Below are positions 33,384 through 44,981 of a stretch of DNA of 64,000 nucleotides, piece by piece. The first letter of the stretch is position 1. Each line of letters begins with the position of its first letter. The notes beneath the pieces are model-generated. The model had not been told where the DNA came from. It searched no databases and saw only the letters and a list, made by a program, of their open reading frames with translations. This stretch comes from Kwoniella bestiolae CBS 10118 (taxonomy: Eukaryota; Basidiomycota; Tremellomycetes; Tremellales; Cryptococcaceae): NCBI RefSeq assembly GCF_000512585.2, contig NC_089241.1:186001-250000 (forward strand), given 5' to 3'. A program made the position numbers and the translations under genes.

Positions 33384-36300
33384 CTACTTTTTACCAATCT
33401 TGTGCATCTCCTCCAACACATCCAAGATGGTACTTGCGCTCCAAGCCTGGGTTCGACAAGAGTCGTAACAGAATGAGCCGTCTGAGTGGATAATGGAGAA
33501 CATCAGCAATAAGCACAAACAAAGAACGACCATCTGCTTGAGCGATACACATGAGAGAGCGGTATTTTGGTGGCTGGCCCATGCGATGAAAGGTGCACTC
33601 ACTGCTGTTGGTCAATTCAGGTAAACCTCTCCAAGGGTCAGAATCAATATGGTGGGCATGTTTCTGAAGGATGTTGGAGATGTAGTGCATCGTTCGCGAT
33701 GGGTCCTATGGTATCAATACGACAAGTCAGTGTTTCCGACTTTTGGATTTCGTTTGGAAAGAAGACTTACCTGTTTGCCTTCACCAGCCAGCCTATCGAA
33801 CTTGAGATACGCCATAAGGAACCAACCGGTAGGGAACACCCATTCAGGTCCTTGGTGGTACTGTGATGATGGTTGAACAGTCAGCCTATCCCCCTGAAGT
33901 CACATGGATTATGCGCTGATCAGGACCAAGTCAAACTCACATTCCATCCCTTGGCAACAGCTTGGTCTCCACTATCATTCGAGTTATCGTAGTCCCCTCT
34001 GTACTGACTATCTGATGGGTCTAACGTCTTCATACCCAGTGGGCCTCGTAGGACAGCATCGGCAATTTGAAGAGCCCCGATAGCCTTTTCAGGAGTGAAT
34101 AGTTCGGGAGCAACGATCATGGAGAGAGTGTAGTTGCATCGGAGCTAAAGGAGACAGACCATCATCAGTCTTCCTTGCCCATATGCGATATTTGGGAATG
34201 TATTGGAAGATCATATGAGAGGAGATGAACTCACTTGATAATCACTCCATTCTCTATCTTTAGGCGTACCATACACATCCTTGTAAATACCTCTTCGGTT
34301 CACCATACCAGGGTTGATATCGTGCTTGACGTCCTCGGAAGGATCAGCAGGGACGTAATAACATTTCTCGAATGATTTCTGGATCAGGTCGGCCCATTCT
34401 TTGTATGTTACCAGTCGTTTCTCGCCTTTAACTATGAATACGTATCCATCAGTCAGTATACATATAACCTTCACATTTAAACACTCGTAGACGTATGTAA
34501 GCAGGAGAGACGTATACTCACTGGTAGCTTCAACACCCTTAGAATGCCATTTTCCAGCCTTCACCAACCCATCAACCCAAGTCAAGGTACTCTTGAGTAA
34601 ACCGGTGATTTCGACTGGTGAACCATCTCTGGGAGTAGCAGGTAAACCTTTGTTTCCAGCTTTGTCTGATGAACCCATCTTGTCCATCCAGGTACTGCAT
34701 GTGATCCCAGGGTCAGTATCTCGTCTACATCGCTTTGAAACGGTCTGATGCTCACCCGCAGTTGTACCTGTTACCACCGAAGATGAGACCAGTTTCCCAG
34801 TCTACCCAGATCTTTTGGTTAAACCCTTCATCTTTCATGTCCATGTCGAGGTTGGGACCGGCCTAAGGGGCGGGTATCGGTATTAGCTAAGCACGAATCA
34901 TTGATCAGGTAGGATACGCACATTGTATTCCCTAAACTCAATCCCCTCAGCATGCCTCTGCAGAATCTCCTGAACCAGCTCCTCGACCGAACTCTCATAC
35001 TCGTATGCTCGAGCGTGATCCCATTCAACCCAAGTATCATCCGCAGGGAACCTTCTCTTGACTTTATCGCCCAAAAGCGCCAAACCGTTAGGACACATCT
35101 TGGTATAGTCTTGGATGTTCTGGCAGAACCACCCTGTATTCAATGACATGTCAGCTCACCCGTCATAAAGAGAAGGGGTGGTGTTGGAAGTAAGGGGAGA
35201 TACTAACATGGTCCATCCCTACAGTTGTATCTTGGATTTCTAGTAGAGTCGAGCAAATTAGGGATCAAACCGTGTTTGAGGGTACTTCCGAAAGACAAGA
35301 TGTGGTCACGAGCAGCTGGGAAATTGCCCGTGGTGAGGAACAAACCTCTGAGGGAGATGAACTGTAACCCAACAGGTGTATCATCAGCCTAATCCCACAT
35401 CAGATGTAATCCGGAACGAGGAGTCCCTCCCCATGCACGGGCCTCCAAGCAGAAGGAAAAACTCACAACATCTCTACCCCAACACCTAGCCCACCCAGCC
35501 GCGAAATGTGGCAAACCAGCCGCAAGCGACGCAACAGGCTTAGCAGGATTGATACTAGCCGACTTCACCAACCCATACATCTGGACCGAGCACAACGCGA
35601 GATCATGAGTGAACGAGTGTCCAGAAGAGATAAATTCCGAGGATTGTTCCACCACAGCTCGTCGGGCAGCTTTATACGCTTCGTATATCACTAGAGCGAA
35701 ATACTTTGGTCTCATGAATGCAGGACAGGTGTTTTTGATGAGGTCGAATCGCTCGGTTAACCAGGAATGGACCTTGGCGAGTCTTGGGAGGTCGCCTGTT
35801 TGTCTGTTGACCGCAAATACGATTAGCCAGCTGCTCGAAGTCAAAAGATACAATATCCAAAGCCAGTGGCTGGTGAGGTATGTGTTCAGCATATTGACCA
35901 AACTCACTTCTCCAATCGATTAACAACATAATCCAAAGCCCAAGTCCCCTCCCTCAAGTGCGCACAGAGCGGATGACCCAAATCGTTCTTCTTCATAATC
36001 TCTCTCAAGGGGTGCATCCATCCTTCCAGCCCACAGTACACAAGGGTCCCATAGTTCGGTATAGTGTAGACACCATCCCCACCAGTCGCATCTTGCTCTT
36101 CACCATCAGCTCTGTGAAGGACGGTATTGAGGTCGACAAGATCAAGTTCGGAGAATGCCTCGTACGCTCCCGATTGGATCTTCGCGTCGAGGTCGGGGTA
36201 GATCTCCTATTTCGCATCACAAAGATTACATCAGCTCGCTGGAGTTTGAGCTTTCGAGTCTTGATCGTGGTGGACTCACATTCATCGAAGTGGAGAATAC

Positions 36301-39300
36301 CATGATACTACCTGGATCGAACCTATCAGGAATACTGATCTCACTGTATTGACCATCGTTATCTTGACCTTGGGTGATATGGGGCTCAGTGATCTCTTCA
36401 AGTTTCGATGGAATACCTTTGTGAGTCTTGGGACCAGATTTCCACTGGGAGAAGTCGGTAGAAACCGAGGCACCGAAGAGGTAAGAGATGTTGGTTCGGG
36501 ATAGTTTGATGGGTTTGACTATAAAAGCAAAGGTCAGTATAAGCCGAGAGTCTTGCGTGAAAATTCGAAACTCACTCCATCCTCGTCCTTGGAACCCTTT
36601 GAATGCACAATGAGCAATGAGCATGTACCCCTTGTGGGTGATGGGGTGTACTCGGTGGATCATTATGTACTGTGAAGGTTATCGAGGTTAGCTCGCTGCG
36701 ATGATGAACCATGTGTCTCCTCAAAAGATTCCATTGTACTTTGAGAAGCGACCACTCACCTGCCCTTCCTCATGCACATGACCCTCAGTGTATCCCTCCT
36801 CCATCATCTGCGTATGCAAATGATTCAACACCCTCTTGACCTTCCCAATACCATTCTCCTTTGATGGGTCAGAAACCTCATACAACCTATTATCAGTGAC
36901 CAAATCCAACAACTTGGGATACAAGTCATCGAAACCCTTGTTGGATCCCAACGCGGCTCGTGAGAAAGTTACGAGTGCACCAGTGGATAAAGCATCTTCG
37001 GCAGTTCGTTTATCGAAAGGCGATTGGTTGTCATGGGTCAGGTCGTAGAATACAGCGTGCGGGGATGAACCTTGTAAGGGAGTGACGATACATGGTCGAC
37101 TGGCGCCTTTACCGAATACTGGTGAGAGCTCGTCGGATGATGAGAGGCAGGCGGCGTCCATTGAACCTGTGTGGGAACATATTAGCTTAGATACCATTAT
37201 GTAGGCATAACGTGTGAGTCAAAGCTGACTTACCGACTGGTTTACCAAGACCGAATCGCCATAGTCTACAGAGACAAGATTAGCTTTGTCCTACGCACCC
37301 AAAAAGATAAGAACATATTGATACCCACAAATCAGCAAAGTTCTTAACATCATGCCCATTATAAGCCTCCCTAACCAAACTATTGATCCCCAACTCTCTC
37401 ACAAACTTGAGATCCATCTCTTGACTTCCCGTAAACAACTCAGCCATGATATACAAATTAGGGTTGATCCTTCGTCCAGCGTCAATGACAGCCACACCCA
37501 ACTCGAGCGGCGTGGAATGACAGTTATCCAATCTGAATCCGTCAAAGGTGGAAGCGAGTAACTCCGTGTACTTGATCATATGATCCCACAACCACGGGTT
37601 ATCTTCTCTCTTGGTACCGTAACGCAGCTTGACACAATCGTCCCATACGATGACCTGTCTTCGGATGTACGCTTTGGAAGGGTATTCTGCGAAATTCTTG
37701 AGAGGGTCGGCACCCCACATCCAACCGTTGTTGGCTAGTGCGAGGGAGGCTTGGGGATGTTTCGAGGTGGTAGAGTTTGAGGGAAGTTGGGTAAAGTATT
37801 TCTCGACCAAGGGTTTGCTGGAGTGGGCGCGGACTGTCAGCTGAAAGTATAACACTTACGGTGCAGTATGAATCAAGGGGATTCTGGTCGTATAAGTAAA
37901 ATCTACTCACTCCTTAGTGATCTCTCCCAATTTAGGTCCACCCTCTTCAACTCTATTAAACCTTAACCTTCCTACAATGCCATCAACAGCCGCATTGACA
38001 TCATCATTGCACTCTGCATAAAGATCCACATTAAGCACGTCCAAAACCTCTCCCCATTTCTTGACTTGGTTTTCGGGAGATTCATTGGGGAAAGCCTTCT
38101 GGATGAAACCAGCCGCGATGTCAGGTCTGACCCATGAGCAGTACCTCGCGGAATAAGCTCTGTAATTTTCGATTAGATCTGCAGATTGTGATTTAAGCAC
38201 TTCAGCTAATTGGGAGGGTGATTGATTTCCTGATAAGGCTCCCTCGAAGGGTTGAGGAGCAGGGCTGTTTTGGAGTAGAGAAGATCCGACTTCCGATACG
38301 GATGAGCGAACGTCGAAGACGTAGTATTCCCATAATCTCACTTCGTCGATCGCGTTTCGGATGGCGGGGACGAGTCGTTGTAAGTCCTCTTCGGAATTGA
38401 GGGTTGTAGGTAATCCCAGGGAAGATAGTTTGGAAGAAAGGGCGAGGATGGCATTTTCCAACTCTACCGCTGGGGCGAGATGAGGGGTGTTGTGGGGCGA
38501 GTAACCTAGGTGAGTAGGGTCGATATGTCAGCGGTGATCTTGGATCATCAACACCAAAGACATGGTCGAGAAGTGACAGTGGATTGTATGTAGGGAGGAT
38601 GGTCGACGACGACAAGAAGAGGAATCGATCAAGAGAAGAAACACCATGCGTAATTGGAAAATGAATGCCTCAAAAGGAGACAGACTTACCAGCTTCAGGA
38701 TGCTCTTCCAACCACGGACTATCATAAGCCATATGATTGAGTACCACATCAGTGACACCTCCCAGACCATACTTCTCCTTGGCGACTTTAATAACCTTTT
38801 CGATCTCCGCCAGTCCACCATCTTTCACATCCTTGTTAACTAAGATAGCTTGATCGTACGACAACTGATCTTTGATAGAGTACGGTGATCCGGAATAACC
38901 ACGTTGTTGCAGGGGAGCCCAATGCAACATGTTATAACCCCTTCTCGAGGCCTCTTCGAAATGTTTCTCCCATTCGTTGGTCTTACCCATCCATTTGGCC
39001 AGTACACTCAAGATGATCAGACCGTCCAGAGAGACGTTGGTAGATTTGGGCAAGATTACTCCTGCACTAGTATCGCTTAGTGGGTTGGGGGAAGCATCGG
39101 AAGAGAAGAATGGGGTTCTGGCGGGAAGGGAGATGATGGGATCGACGTTGAAGTATCCTCTTCGGCCTGTTATTCGTGGTGAAGAGGGGGTGGGACCATC
39201 GTATTCGATAAAGTAGCAGAAAGCACCTGGGGCTGAGATGGGGAGATCGACCTGGACTGGTCTGTTAAACGAGGGAAGGTAAGCTGAGCACAGCAGAGAT

Positions 39301-40085
39301 GGAGATGGTAGTGAGGCGGAGCGAGGTAGGAGGGACTCATGAAGATAAAGCATACGCAAGGGATGTAAAGCAAGATGTGGTAAGAGGAAATGATAACGAT
39401 CATAACAATTTGACGACCAAATTAATGTTGAGAAGAGCCACACTCACTTGCTCAAATCAGTAGGTAATCTCCTCTCCTTCCATTCCCCTCTTTTGAACTC
39501 TCCTCCGTCCATCGGGAAATCAGACTTGAGAACACCATTTCGGGTGACGTTTGTCCCTGGTCGGATTGAGAATCGAAGGACGTATGGTCGGGTGGGCGGT
39601 GGGAGACGGATGTACTGGGGGGGTAAGCATGGTTAGCAGGATGAAGTATATAAGGCTGGTGTCAAGAGGGGATGTATGTATATAGTCATGACATCTTATA
39701 CGATATGATCGTGACATATATATCAATGATAGTATGAATGCTCCCCCATCCCACCCCTAGCTTCCATATATATTTGTTCCCCCATCCCACCCCAGTCTGC
39801 CAGACAGTAGTCAAGAATGCACCCCTAGCTACCAGACTAAAGTCTAGAATGCACCCCAGTCTGCCAAACGGTAGTCAAGAGTTCACTCACATCCTTCCCC
39901 TCTCCTGGCCCTCCATCATCCTCTAGCGCCAACTCCCAAACCTGTACAGGTTTCCCTTCACTCTCCCCACTGAAGAACGCTATCGCCTCATCTTGAGGTG
40001 TCTTTGGTGTTTTCGGGTGTCCATCTGATTTGTGATCTCCGTTTGACTTTGGGAGTGAGATGGAAGTGGGTTTGATTGATACCAT
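33384..40085 (-). CDS. GDB1: Glycogen debranching enzyme (4-alpha-glucanotransferase / amylo-1,6-glucosidase)
   Basis: Bifunctional cytosolic enzyme that removes branches from glycogen after phosphorylase. The ATG at 40085 starts MVSIKPTSISLPKSNGDHK; exon 1 ends at 39891. The N-terminal part has NEWEKHFEEASRRGYNMLHW and TDVVLNHMAYDSPWL. The glucanotransferase site follows, with FRLDNCHSTPLELG (nucleophile Asp) and AELFTGSQEMDLKFV (Glu) at about 37400-37550. The C-terminal glucosidase half shows CWGRDV, the hallmark WMDKMGSSDKAGNKG and PATPRDGSPVEI near 34600-34700, and a final LEEMHKIGKK; TAG at 33384-33386. At least a dozen short introns cut it; exact junctions were not all resolved. The length (about 6.7 kb of gene) fits the family's roughly 1500 residues. 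It is convergent with FET3, 170 bp apart. Confidence 0.93.
39745..39885. repeat. Diverged short tandem repeats in GDB1 intron 1
   Basis: Within intron 1 the unit CTGCCAGACAGTAGTCAAGAAT followed by GCACCCC occurs about three times with changes (from about 39797, 39827 and 39859), preceded by two CCCCCATCCCACCCC blocks near 39744 and 39779. Intron 1 is longer than the other introns because of this. Confidence 0.6.
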
Positions 40086-40896
40086 TGTGCTTGTTGATGA
40101 TGTAGATGGGGTAGTAGTGGTATATACGATATGATATGAAGAAAGGAAGGAAGGAAGACAGAGATGTGTCGTATTAGTGAGATAAGTAATGAATGAATGG
40201 ATGAGATACAGTAGTTGGGTGGTTTTTGAGATTGGTAGAGGCGGGTAGCAAGGTGAGATGGTGAATGTGAATGGGAGATGGTATATCTATCTACTCTATC
40301 TATCTGCTATGAATGATATATGCTCGACTGGATTGAATTGAAATCAAGATGCTTTTTTCATCGATGTTGCTGTTGCTGTCGCTGTTGCTGTTGCTGTTGC
40401 TGACAGTCCAGTCACTTTGATGATACTCTACCGTGTACTACAGTGAGTGTATTCAGGGTAATACACTATATCCCATCAGAATGACGTGGTGGCGTGTTGT
40501 GTGACCACGTTTTACAGATCAGTCCGGATTCAGCTACTCTTAGTGCACGGTGCTCCTGACAATCCCACCAGGGGCTGGCAAGGAGGTCCATGCTCACCAG
40601 GATTTAAGTGCTAAGCGAGATTGAATGTCTATAGTAGTGGTCAGTTGCCGACGGGATGAGTTGGCCATTCACCGACTGATCATCGCAATATGACCAAACC
40701 AGGCTGGATTGATTGATTGTTGCCAAGTGGGAATACTGCGAATGATTAGTAACATCATCTCCGAATAACACTTGTAGCATAAGCTTATACCCGATCATAG
40801 TCTGGATAACTTACAATCCCAACCAATCAATCTAAACTACACCGAAATAAACAGCCCCCCCCCCCACCCAAAATCACCGACGATCGATCGTACACC
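40086..40896. promoter_or_regulatory. Divergent promoter of GDB1 and the BSP-like gene
   Basis: About 810 bp. A GTTGCT hexanucleotide microsatellite runs from about 40366 to 40402, a TATCTA run lies near 40287-40305, and a run of eleven C lies just before 40870. No gene seen. Confidence 0.55.
40366..40402. repeat. GTTGCT hexanucleotide microsatellite
   Basis: Six consecutive GTTGCT-like units with one interruption (GTCGCT), in the GDB1 upstream region. Confidence 0.85.
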
Positions 40897-42023
40897 ATGC
40901 CCCTCCTTCCCTCATTCCTCCGACCCAAACAACCACAACCTCAACCCCAAACCACCTACTTCCTATCCTCCCCACCACCCAACTTTCCCCTTCGACCCAT
41001 CCCACCCCCGGGCTCACCCCGAGTAATACCCCAATCCAACCTCATCTTCTCCCTCACCCACCCTCCACCCCATACCTCGGAACCCACCCTGTTCTTCCTC
41101 CAATGCGTGCCCGACCCTATAGGTTTCCTGTACCATTCCTCGTCGTTCATCCAACAACGGCTGAGTCTGGATAATACCCATAGTATAGAATGGAGGCATC
41201 AGCTGATTCAATTGGAGCTAGAAGAGAAAGATGGGTTGGCAGCTACGTCCGGAGGGAGGATTGGGGTTAGTCTCAGATGGGTAGAGGGGATTATGAGGAG
41301 TGTCAGGGATGGTGAGAGGGATATGAAAGGTGCTACGAGGGAATTTAAAGGTGTTTGTGAGTTACCTCTTCAAAGGAATACCACGATACGTAAAGAATAC
41401 CATGAGATTCCTTACAGTCTCTCCAAGAACCTCACAATCTCTGCATTTGAAAAGCAATCACGCAGATACTGATACTCTGACTCGCAGTACTCCACGAGCT
41501 AGTCCACACAATCCAGCATGACGGCCAATCAACCTGCCCAGGATGGCTCACAGAATCCATAGCAGACTATATCCGTCTCCTCGCGCAACTAGGTCCAGAA
41601 CATTGGCGGAAGAGTGGTTCCGGCCGGACAAACAGGGGATGGGAAGATGGGTACGATATAGGTGCGAGATTTATTGAGTGGTTGACCGGCAGTACCCCGA
41701 AGATACAAGAGGAGAGCTCGTCACTTGGTTCTCAAATCCCCACTCAGGATGCTTTAACTAGTCCTACGAAGACTTCAGTGGAGGGGGCAGTACATACCCA
41801 GTATCCCAACGCATTACCATCGAACGATCTGCCTCCCTTTGAAAAGATACATAAAGGCAGGAGAGAGCAGGATCGACCAGGCCCATTCCCCGATTTGATC
41901 AGGCTTATAGATTCGAGATTGAAGTATGAAAGGTGGGATGATATTTGGTGGAATGAGTTGACAGGGAAAAGTTTGGAGGAGTTGTGGGATTGTTATTTGA
42001 GGTATTATGGGAGATCAGAGTAG
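40897..42023 (+). CDS. BSP-family (plant basic secretory protein-like) zincin protein
   Basis: Two exons, 40897-41356 and 41488-42023, join in frame to 331 codons. The intron splits the key region: splicing gives GVLLHELVHTIQHDGQ, an HExxH zinc motif, then CPGWLTESIADYIRLLA (IADYIRL is the family's second block), LGPEHWRKSG, GWEDGYDIGARFIEWL, and a C-terminal block ending LWDCYLRYYGRSE. These match the pattern of the basic secretory protein family (PF04450), putative metallopeptidases of plants and fungi. The N-terminus (MPLLPSFLRPKQPQPQPQ) is Pro/Gln-rich and is not a clear signal peptide, so the location may be cytosolic. Between the catalytic block and the C-terminus lies a Ser/Thr-rich insertion (about 41685-41860). 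Catalysis is unproven for much of this family. Confidence 0.75.
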
Positions 42024-42822
42024 AATAGATGTTCCGGTTTTAGTTGATGATAATCATATGATTAGATGAGTTGTACACTGTACATGGTTTCCTTATTGTT
42101 GTATACTCTACATGCATATGATGATACTGAAAGTCGACTGATGGTGGCACTGACAAACACAGCTAACACGGAGGCAGGTAAAAATGCATCACAGTTTTCC
42201 TAACACGACAAGCATATCCATCCCGAAGATGCCCAACTCATTCACATGAGGCCACATCGTGCTCCCAGTACAATACGCACCGAAACACTCGCACTCGCAC
42301 TCCAAATACCTCACAATCTCTTCAACATACTGTTTAAACACACTTACATGTCACAGTACGAGATACAGCGTCCAGACGTGTCTCAAGATATCAGATCCTT
42401 TGGTAATTCCCAAACCAAAGGAATAGATAGGGGTACTACCCTACCTCCTTTCAATCGCACCAACCTCTGACGGATGTTTTTACGTTTCGTTAATTCACAA
42501 GCATGAAGAGTGGATGGATATATACCTACGAATCCGAGACTCCCCAGACCATCTTGTCTGATTCATTTCACAACTATACATACAAAGAGCTATAATACAC
42601 TAGCGAGATTTCCCATTCCCCAGGAAAATCGAAAAGCTTTGTTGAAAGCTTTCACCAACGAACTTATTTTTTCTAACAGTATCTAAAGTATACAGAATAG
42701 TAAATCATAACAAGCTTATTCACATTCATTACTTTACAACTCAACAGTCCCGTATACCTACTTACTAATCTAAAGTATAACCCATAAAAGTATAAGTCAC
42801 ACACCAACCAAGTCTACTCACA
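42024..42822. other. Intergenic
   Basis: About 800 bp, AT-rich toward the next gene. A 74-codon frame at 42246-42470 has no recognisable motif; I see no supported gene. Confidence 0.45.
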
Positions 42823-44463
42823 ATGATCCTCCAAACATCGCTCCTCCCCCTCCTCCTCACCCTCGTAAAAGGCAGTGTGATCCCCACAAGCATATCAATA
42901 CCTAACGAAGATGATGATGGGTCGACTCCTCCCCAGGAAACACAAACACAAACACCTCCATACGCCCCCGTATCGTCCCAATCCCAGGGATACGCTCCCT
43001 CGTCAACAGGAGGTTATCCAATGATGGCTTCATGCGGTGCCTCGGGGTGTCCCAACCAACATGCCTCTTCCGCATTTGCATCCGCTAGTATCCCTCTAGT
43101 AACTACTTGTCTTACTCCTTCTGGAGGGGGTTCTTCAAGTTGTCCATACGAACATACCTCTTGTGGCTCGGCAAGCGCAAGTATTCCCCTGGTCACTACC
43201 TGCCTTACTCCTTCTGGGGAGGAAACTTCTAGCTGTTCTTACGAACATCATTCCTCGGCTTCGAGCTCCGCAAGTATTCCATTGGTTACTACCTGTCTAT
43301 CTGCCTCAGGGGAAGCCTCGTCATCATGTCCCTACGAATATCAATCCTCCACTTCTAGCTCAGCAAGTATCCCACTAGTAACCACCTGCCTCACGCCGTC
43401 TGGAGGAGGATCTTTAAGCTGTCCCTACGAACACCCCTCACCCACCACCACCAGCACCGAAGGCTGCTCCCAATCCGCCACAGTCACATCAACATTCACC
43501 GCAATCACCATTCCAACCTCATACGTGACTGTTACCAGTATCATTACATCTACCAACTCCATGTCCATGTCCATCCCCTCCTCCGCATCCTCTACCAATG
43601 GGGAGAATGGGGGTATAGGTGTGAGCGATTCTAGCGTATCCACTTCCTCTGGGAGCGCCACATCAGAGGGAAGTACAACCACCTCAGCAACCTCTAGCAC
43701 TTCAGCCTCCACTTCCACCGGATCTACGACGGACAATGCCACGAAGACCTCCTCAGGTCCAGGGGGACAGGGCCAACCGACCCCCACCGCAGGGATTTGG
43801 GTCTATTTCGAAGATTATCTCGACATCACCATTTGGAAAGATACCCAATGCGCCGACGAACAATGGTCCGGATCTAAAGCTATCTTGTGGATGTTCGGGT
43901 TTTACGAGGGGTACTTCCAGAAGGTTTTTGACGTAGTTAAGCATGAGCCTCCGGCGGAGGGGGAGGGAAAGAAGGATTGGGGAAAGGCTACGGAAACTAT
44001 TCGGGTGGGTTATGTTCTTCTCTTTGGTTTTCTCCTTTCTTTTAGGTCTGTGTCCCTGTCTGTGTTTGTTGTTTTGCCTGGTTAAAACTGCCGGGAATAC
44101 GATCGTATCAAGTCGATTGTCGATTACTGAGTCGTATTGGCCCATACGGGAAGTGCGGAGCCGAGCTGACCTGGTTCTACCGTGATAATCTACCAGTGCA
44201 CAGCAAGTGTCACTGCATCCCCTACCAAGATATACAGCATGACGGTCGATCATACTTCCCATCCTACCTCTACTGGTGGACCGGCATTCTTCACCTGCAC
44301 TTCCTTAACTGCGTCGGGGTCAACAGCCACAGCCACAGCTTCGGCTACGGCTACGGCTACGAACGTAAGTGCTCGTTCCTCGTTGCCGTACGATCTGAAA
44401 GCTGGCTGATGGGTCGATCTCGCTGATGCTGTTTATTCTAGACTTTGGTGGAGACTTAGATGC
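42823..44463 (+). CDS. Secreted Ser/Thr-rich protein with 31-residue Cys repeats
   Basis: The ATG at 42823 starts a signal peptide (MILQTSLLPLLLTLVKGSV). Four near-perfect 31-residue repeats follow, each with SASIPLVTTCL and CPYEH-type ends and two cysteines, encoded in an exact 93-bp period, preceded by a degenerate unit (SCGASGCPNQH). A Ser/Thr-rich stalk leads to an aromatic-rich domain (GIWVYFEDYLDITIWK, AILWMFGFYEGYFQKVF). The 3' structure is uncertain: a donor near 44005 (CGG then GTGGGT) is clear, but at least two later reading frames are possible. One is aromatic and Cys-rich (CGAELTWFYRDNLPVHSK); the other is a Thr/Ala tail that, after an intron at about 44365-44441, reads TNTLVET and stops at TAG 44458-44460. 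The domain is not recognised. Probably a cell-wall or extracellular protein. Confidence 0.55.
43075..43446 (+). repeat. 93-bp coding tandem repeat, four copies
   Basis: The Ala-Ser-Ile codons recur at 43084, 43177, 43270 and 43363, an exact period of 93 bp (31 residues). Each unit encodes SIPLVTTCL and a CPYEH-like end. The units differ at synonymous sites, so the repeat is not brand new. Confidence 0.85.
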
Positions 44464-44981
44464 TTGGCGGGGGAGTAACGATCAGATCGTATCTTATATA
44501 TACACATTCCTATCTCATATATACTAGTATGACATACACCTAAGGCGAGACAATCAATGATATTTGTTTTTGTTATAAGTTAAATCAGACTTGCAGCATC
44601 ATACACAAAGTTATACAAAAGGGACGTTAGAGCACGACGTGGGTTTCTCAGTTGGGAGGTTATCACTGCTTGGGCCCTCTGTCTGCTTGGGACTCTGCAT
44701 AGCTCTATATATACATGTTTCTCTGCTATCTTGTCCCTCTACTTCTTCATCATCTCATCTCCTAGAACTTCGCTTTTCTGCTTCAGAGAAAGTGGGGGAA
44801 AGTGGGGTAAACGAATTCGAATTCCGAAGACGGAATCAAAATATCTGCCCATAACTTCGACGCCGCACAGACGTGACTTACCTTCCTTTCGCTTCCCTCT
44901 TCCTACTTTTGCCTCGAATTGACTGGAATAGATCCATGAGTATCCCGCCCAAAGACAGGTACTGCACTAAAGTCCAACATC
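44464..44981. other. Intergenic
   Basis: Contains TATATATA-rich sequence at about 44497-44522 and a CTCTATATATACATG stretch near 44702-44716, probably the 3' end of the previous gene and the promoter of the next. No gene seen. Confidence 0.4.

Noticed and set aside
43425..43787. Val/Glu-rich frame antisense to the Ser/Thr-rich protein
   Set aside because: Composition is the mirror of Ser/Thr-Pro codons on the other strand.
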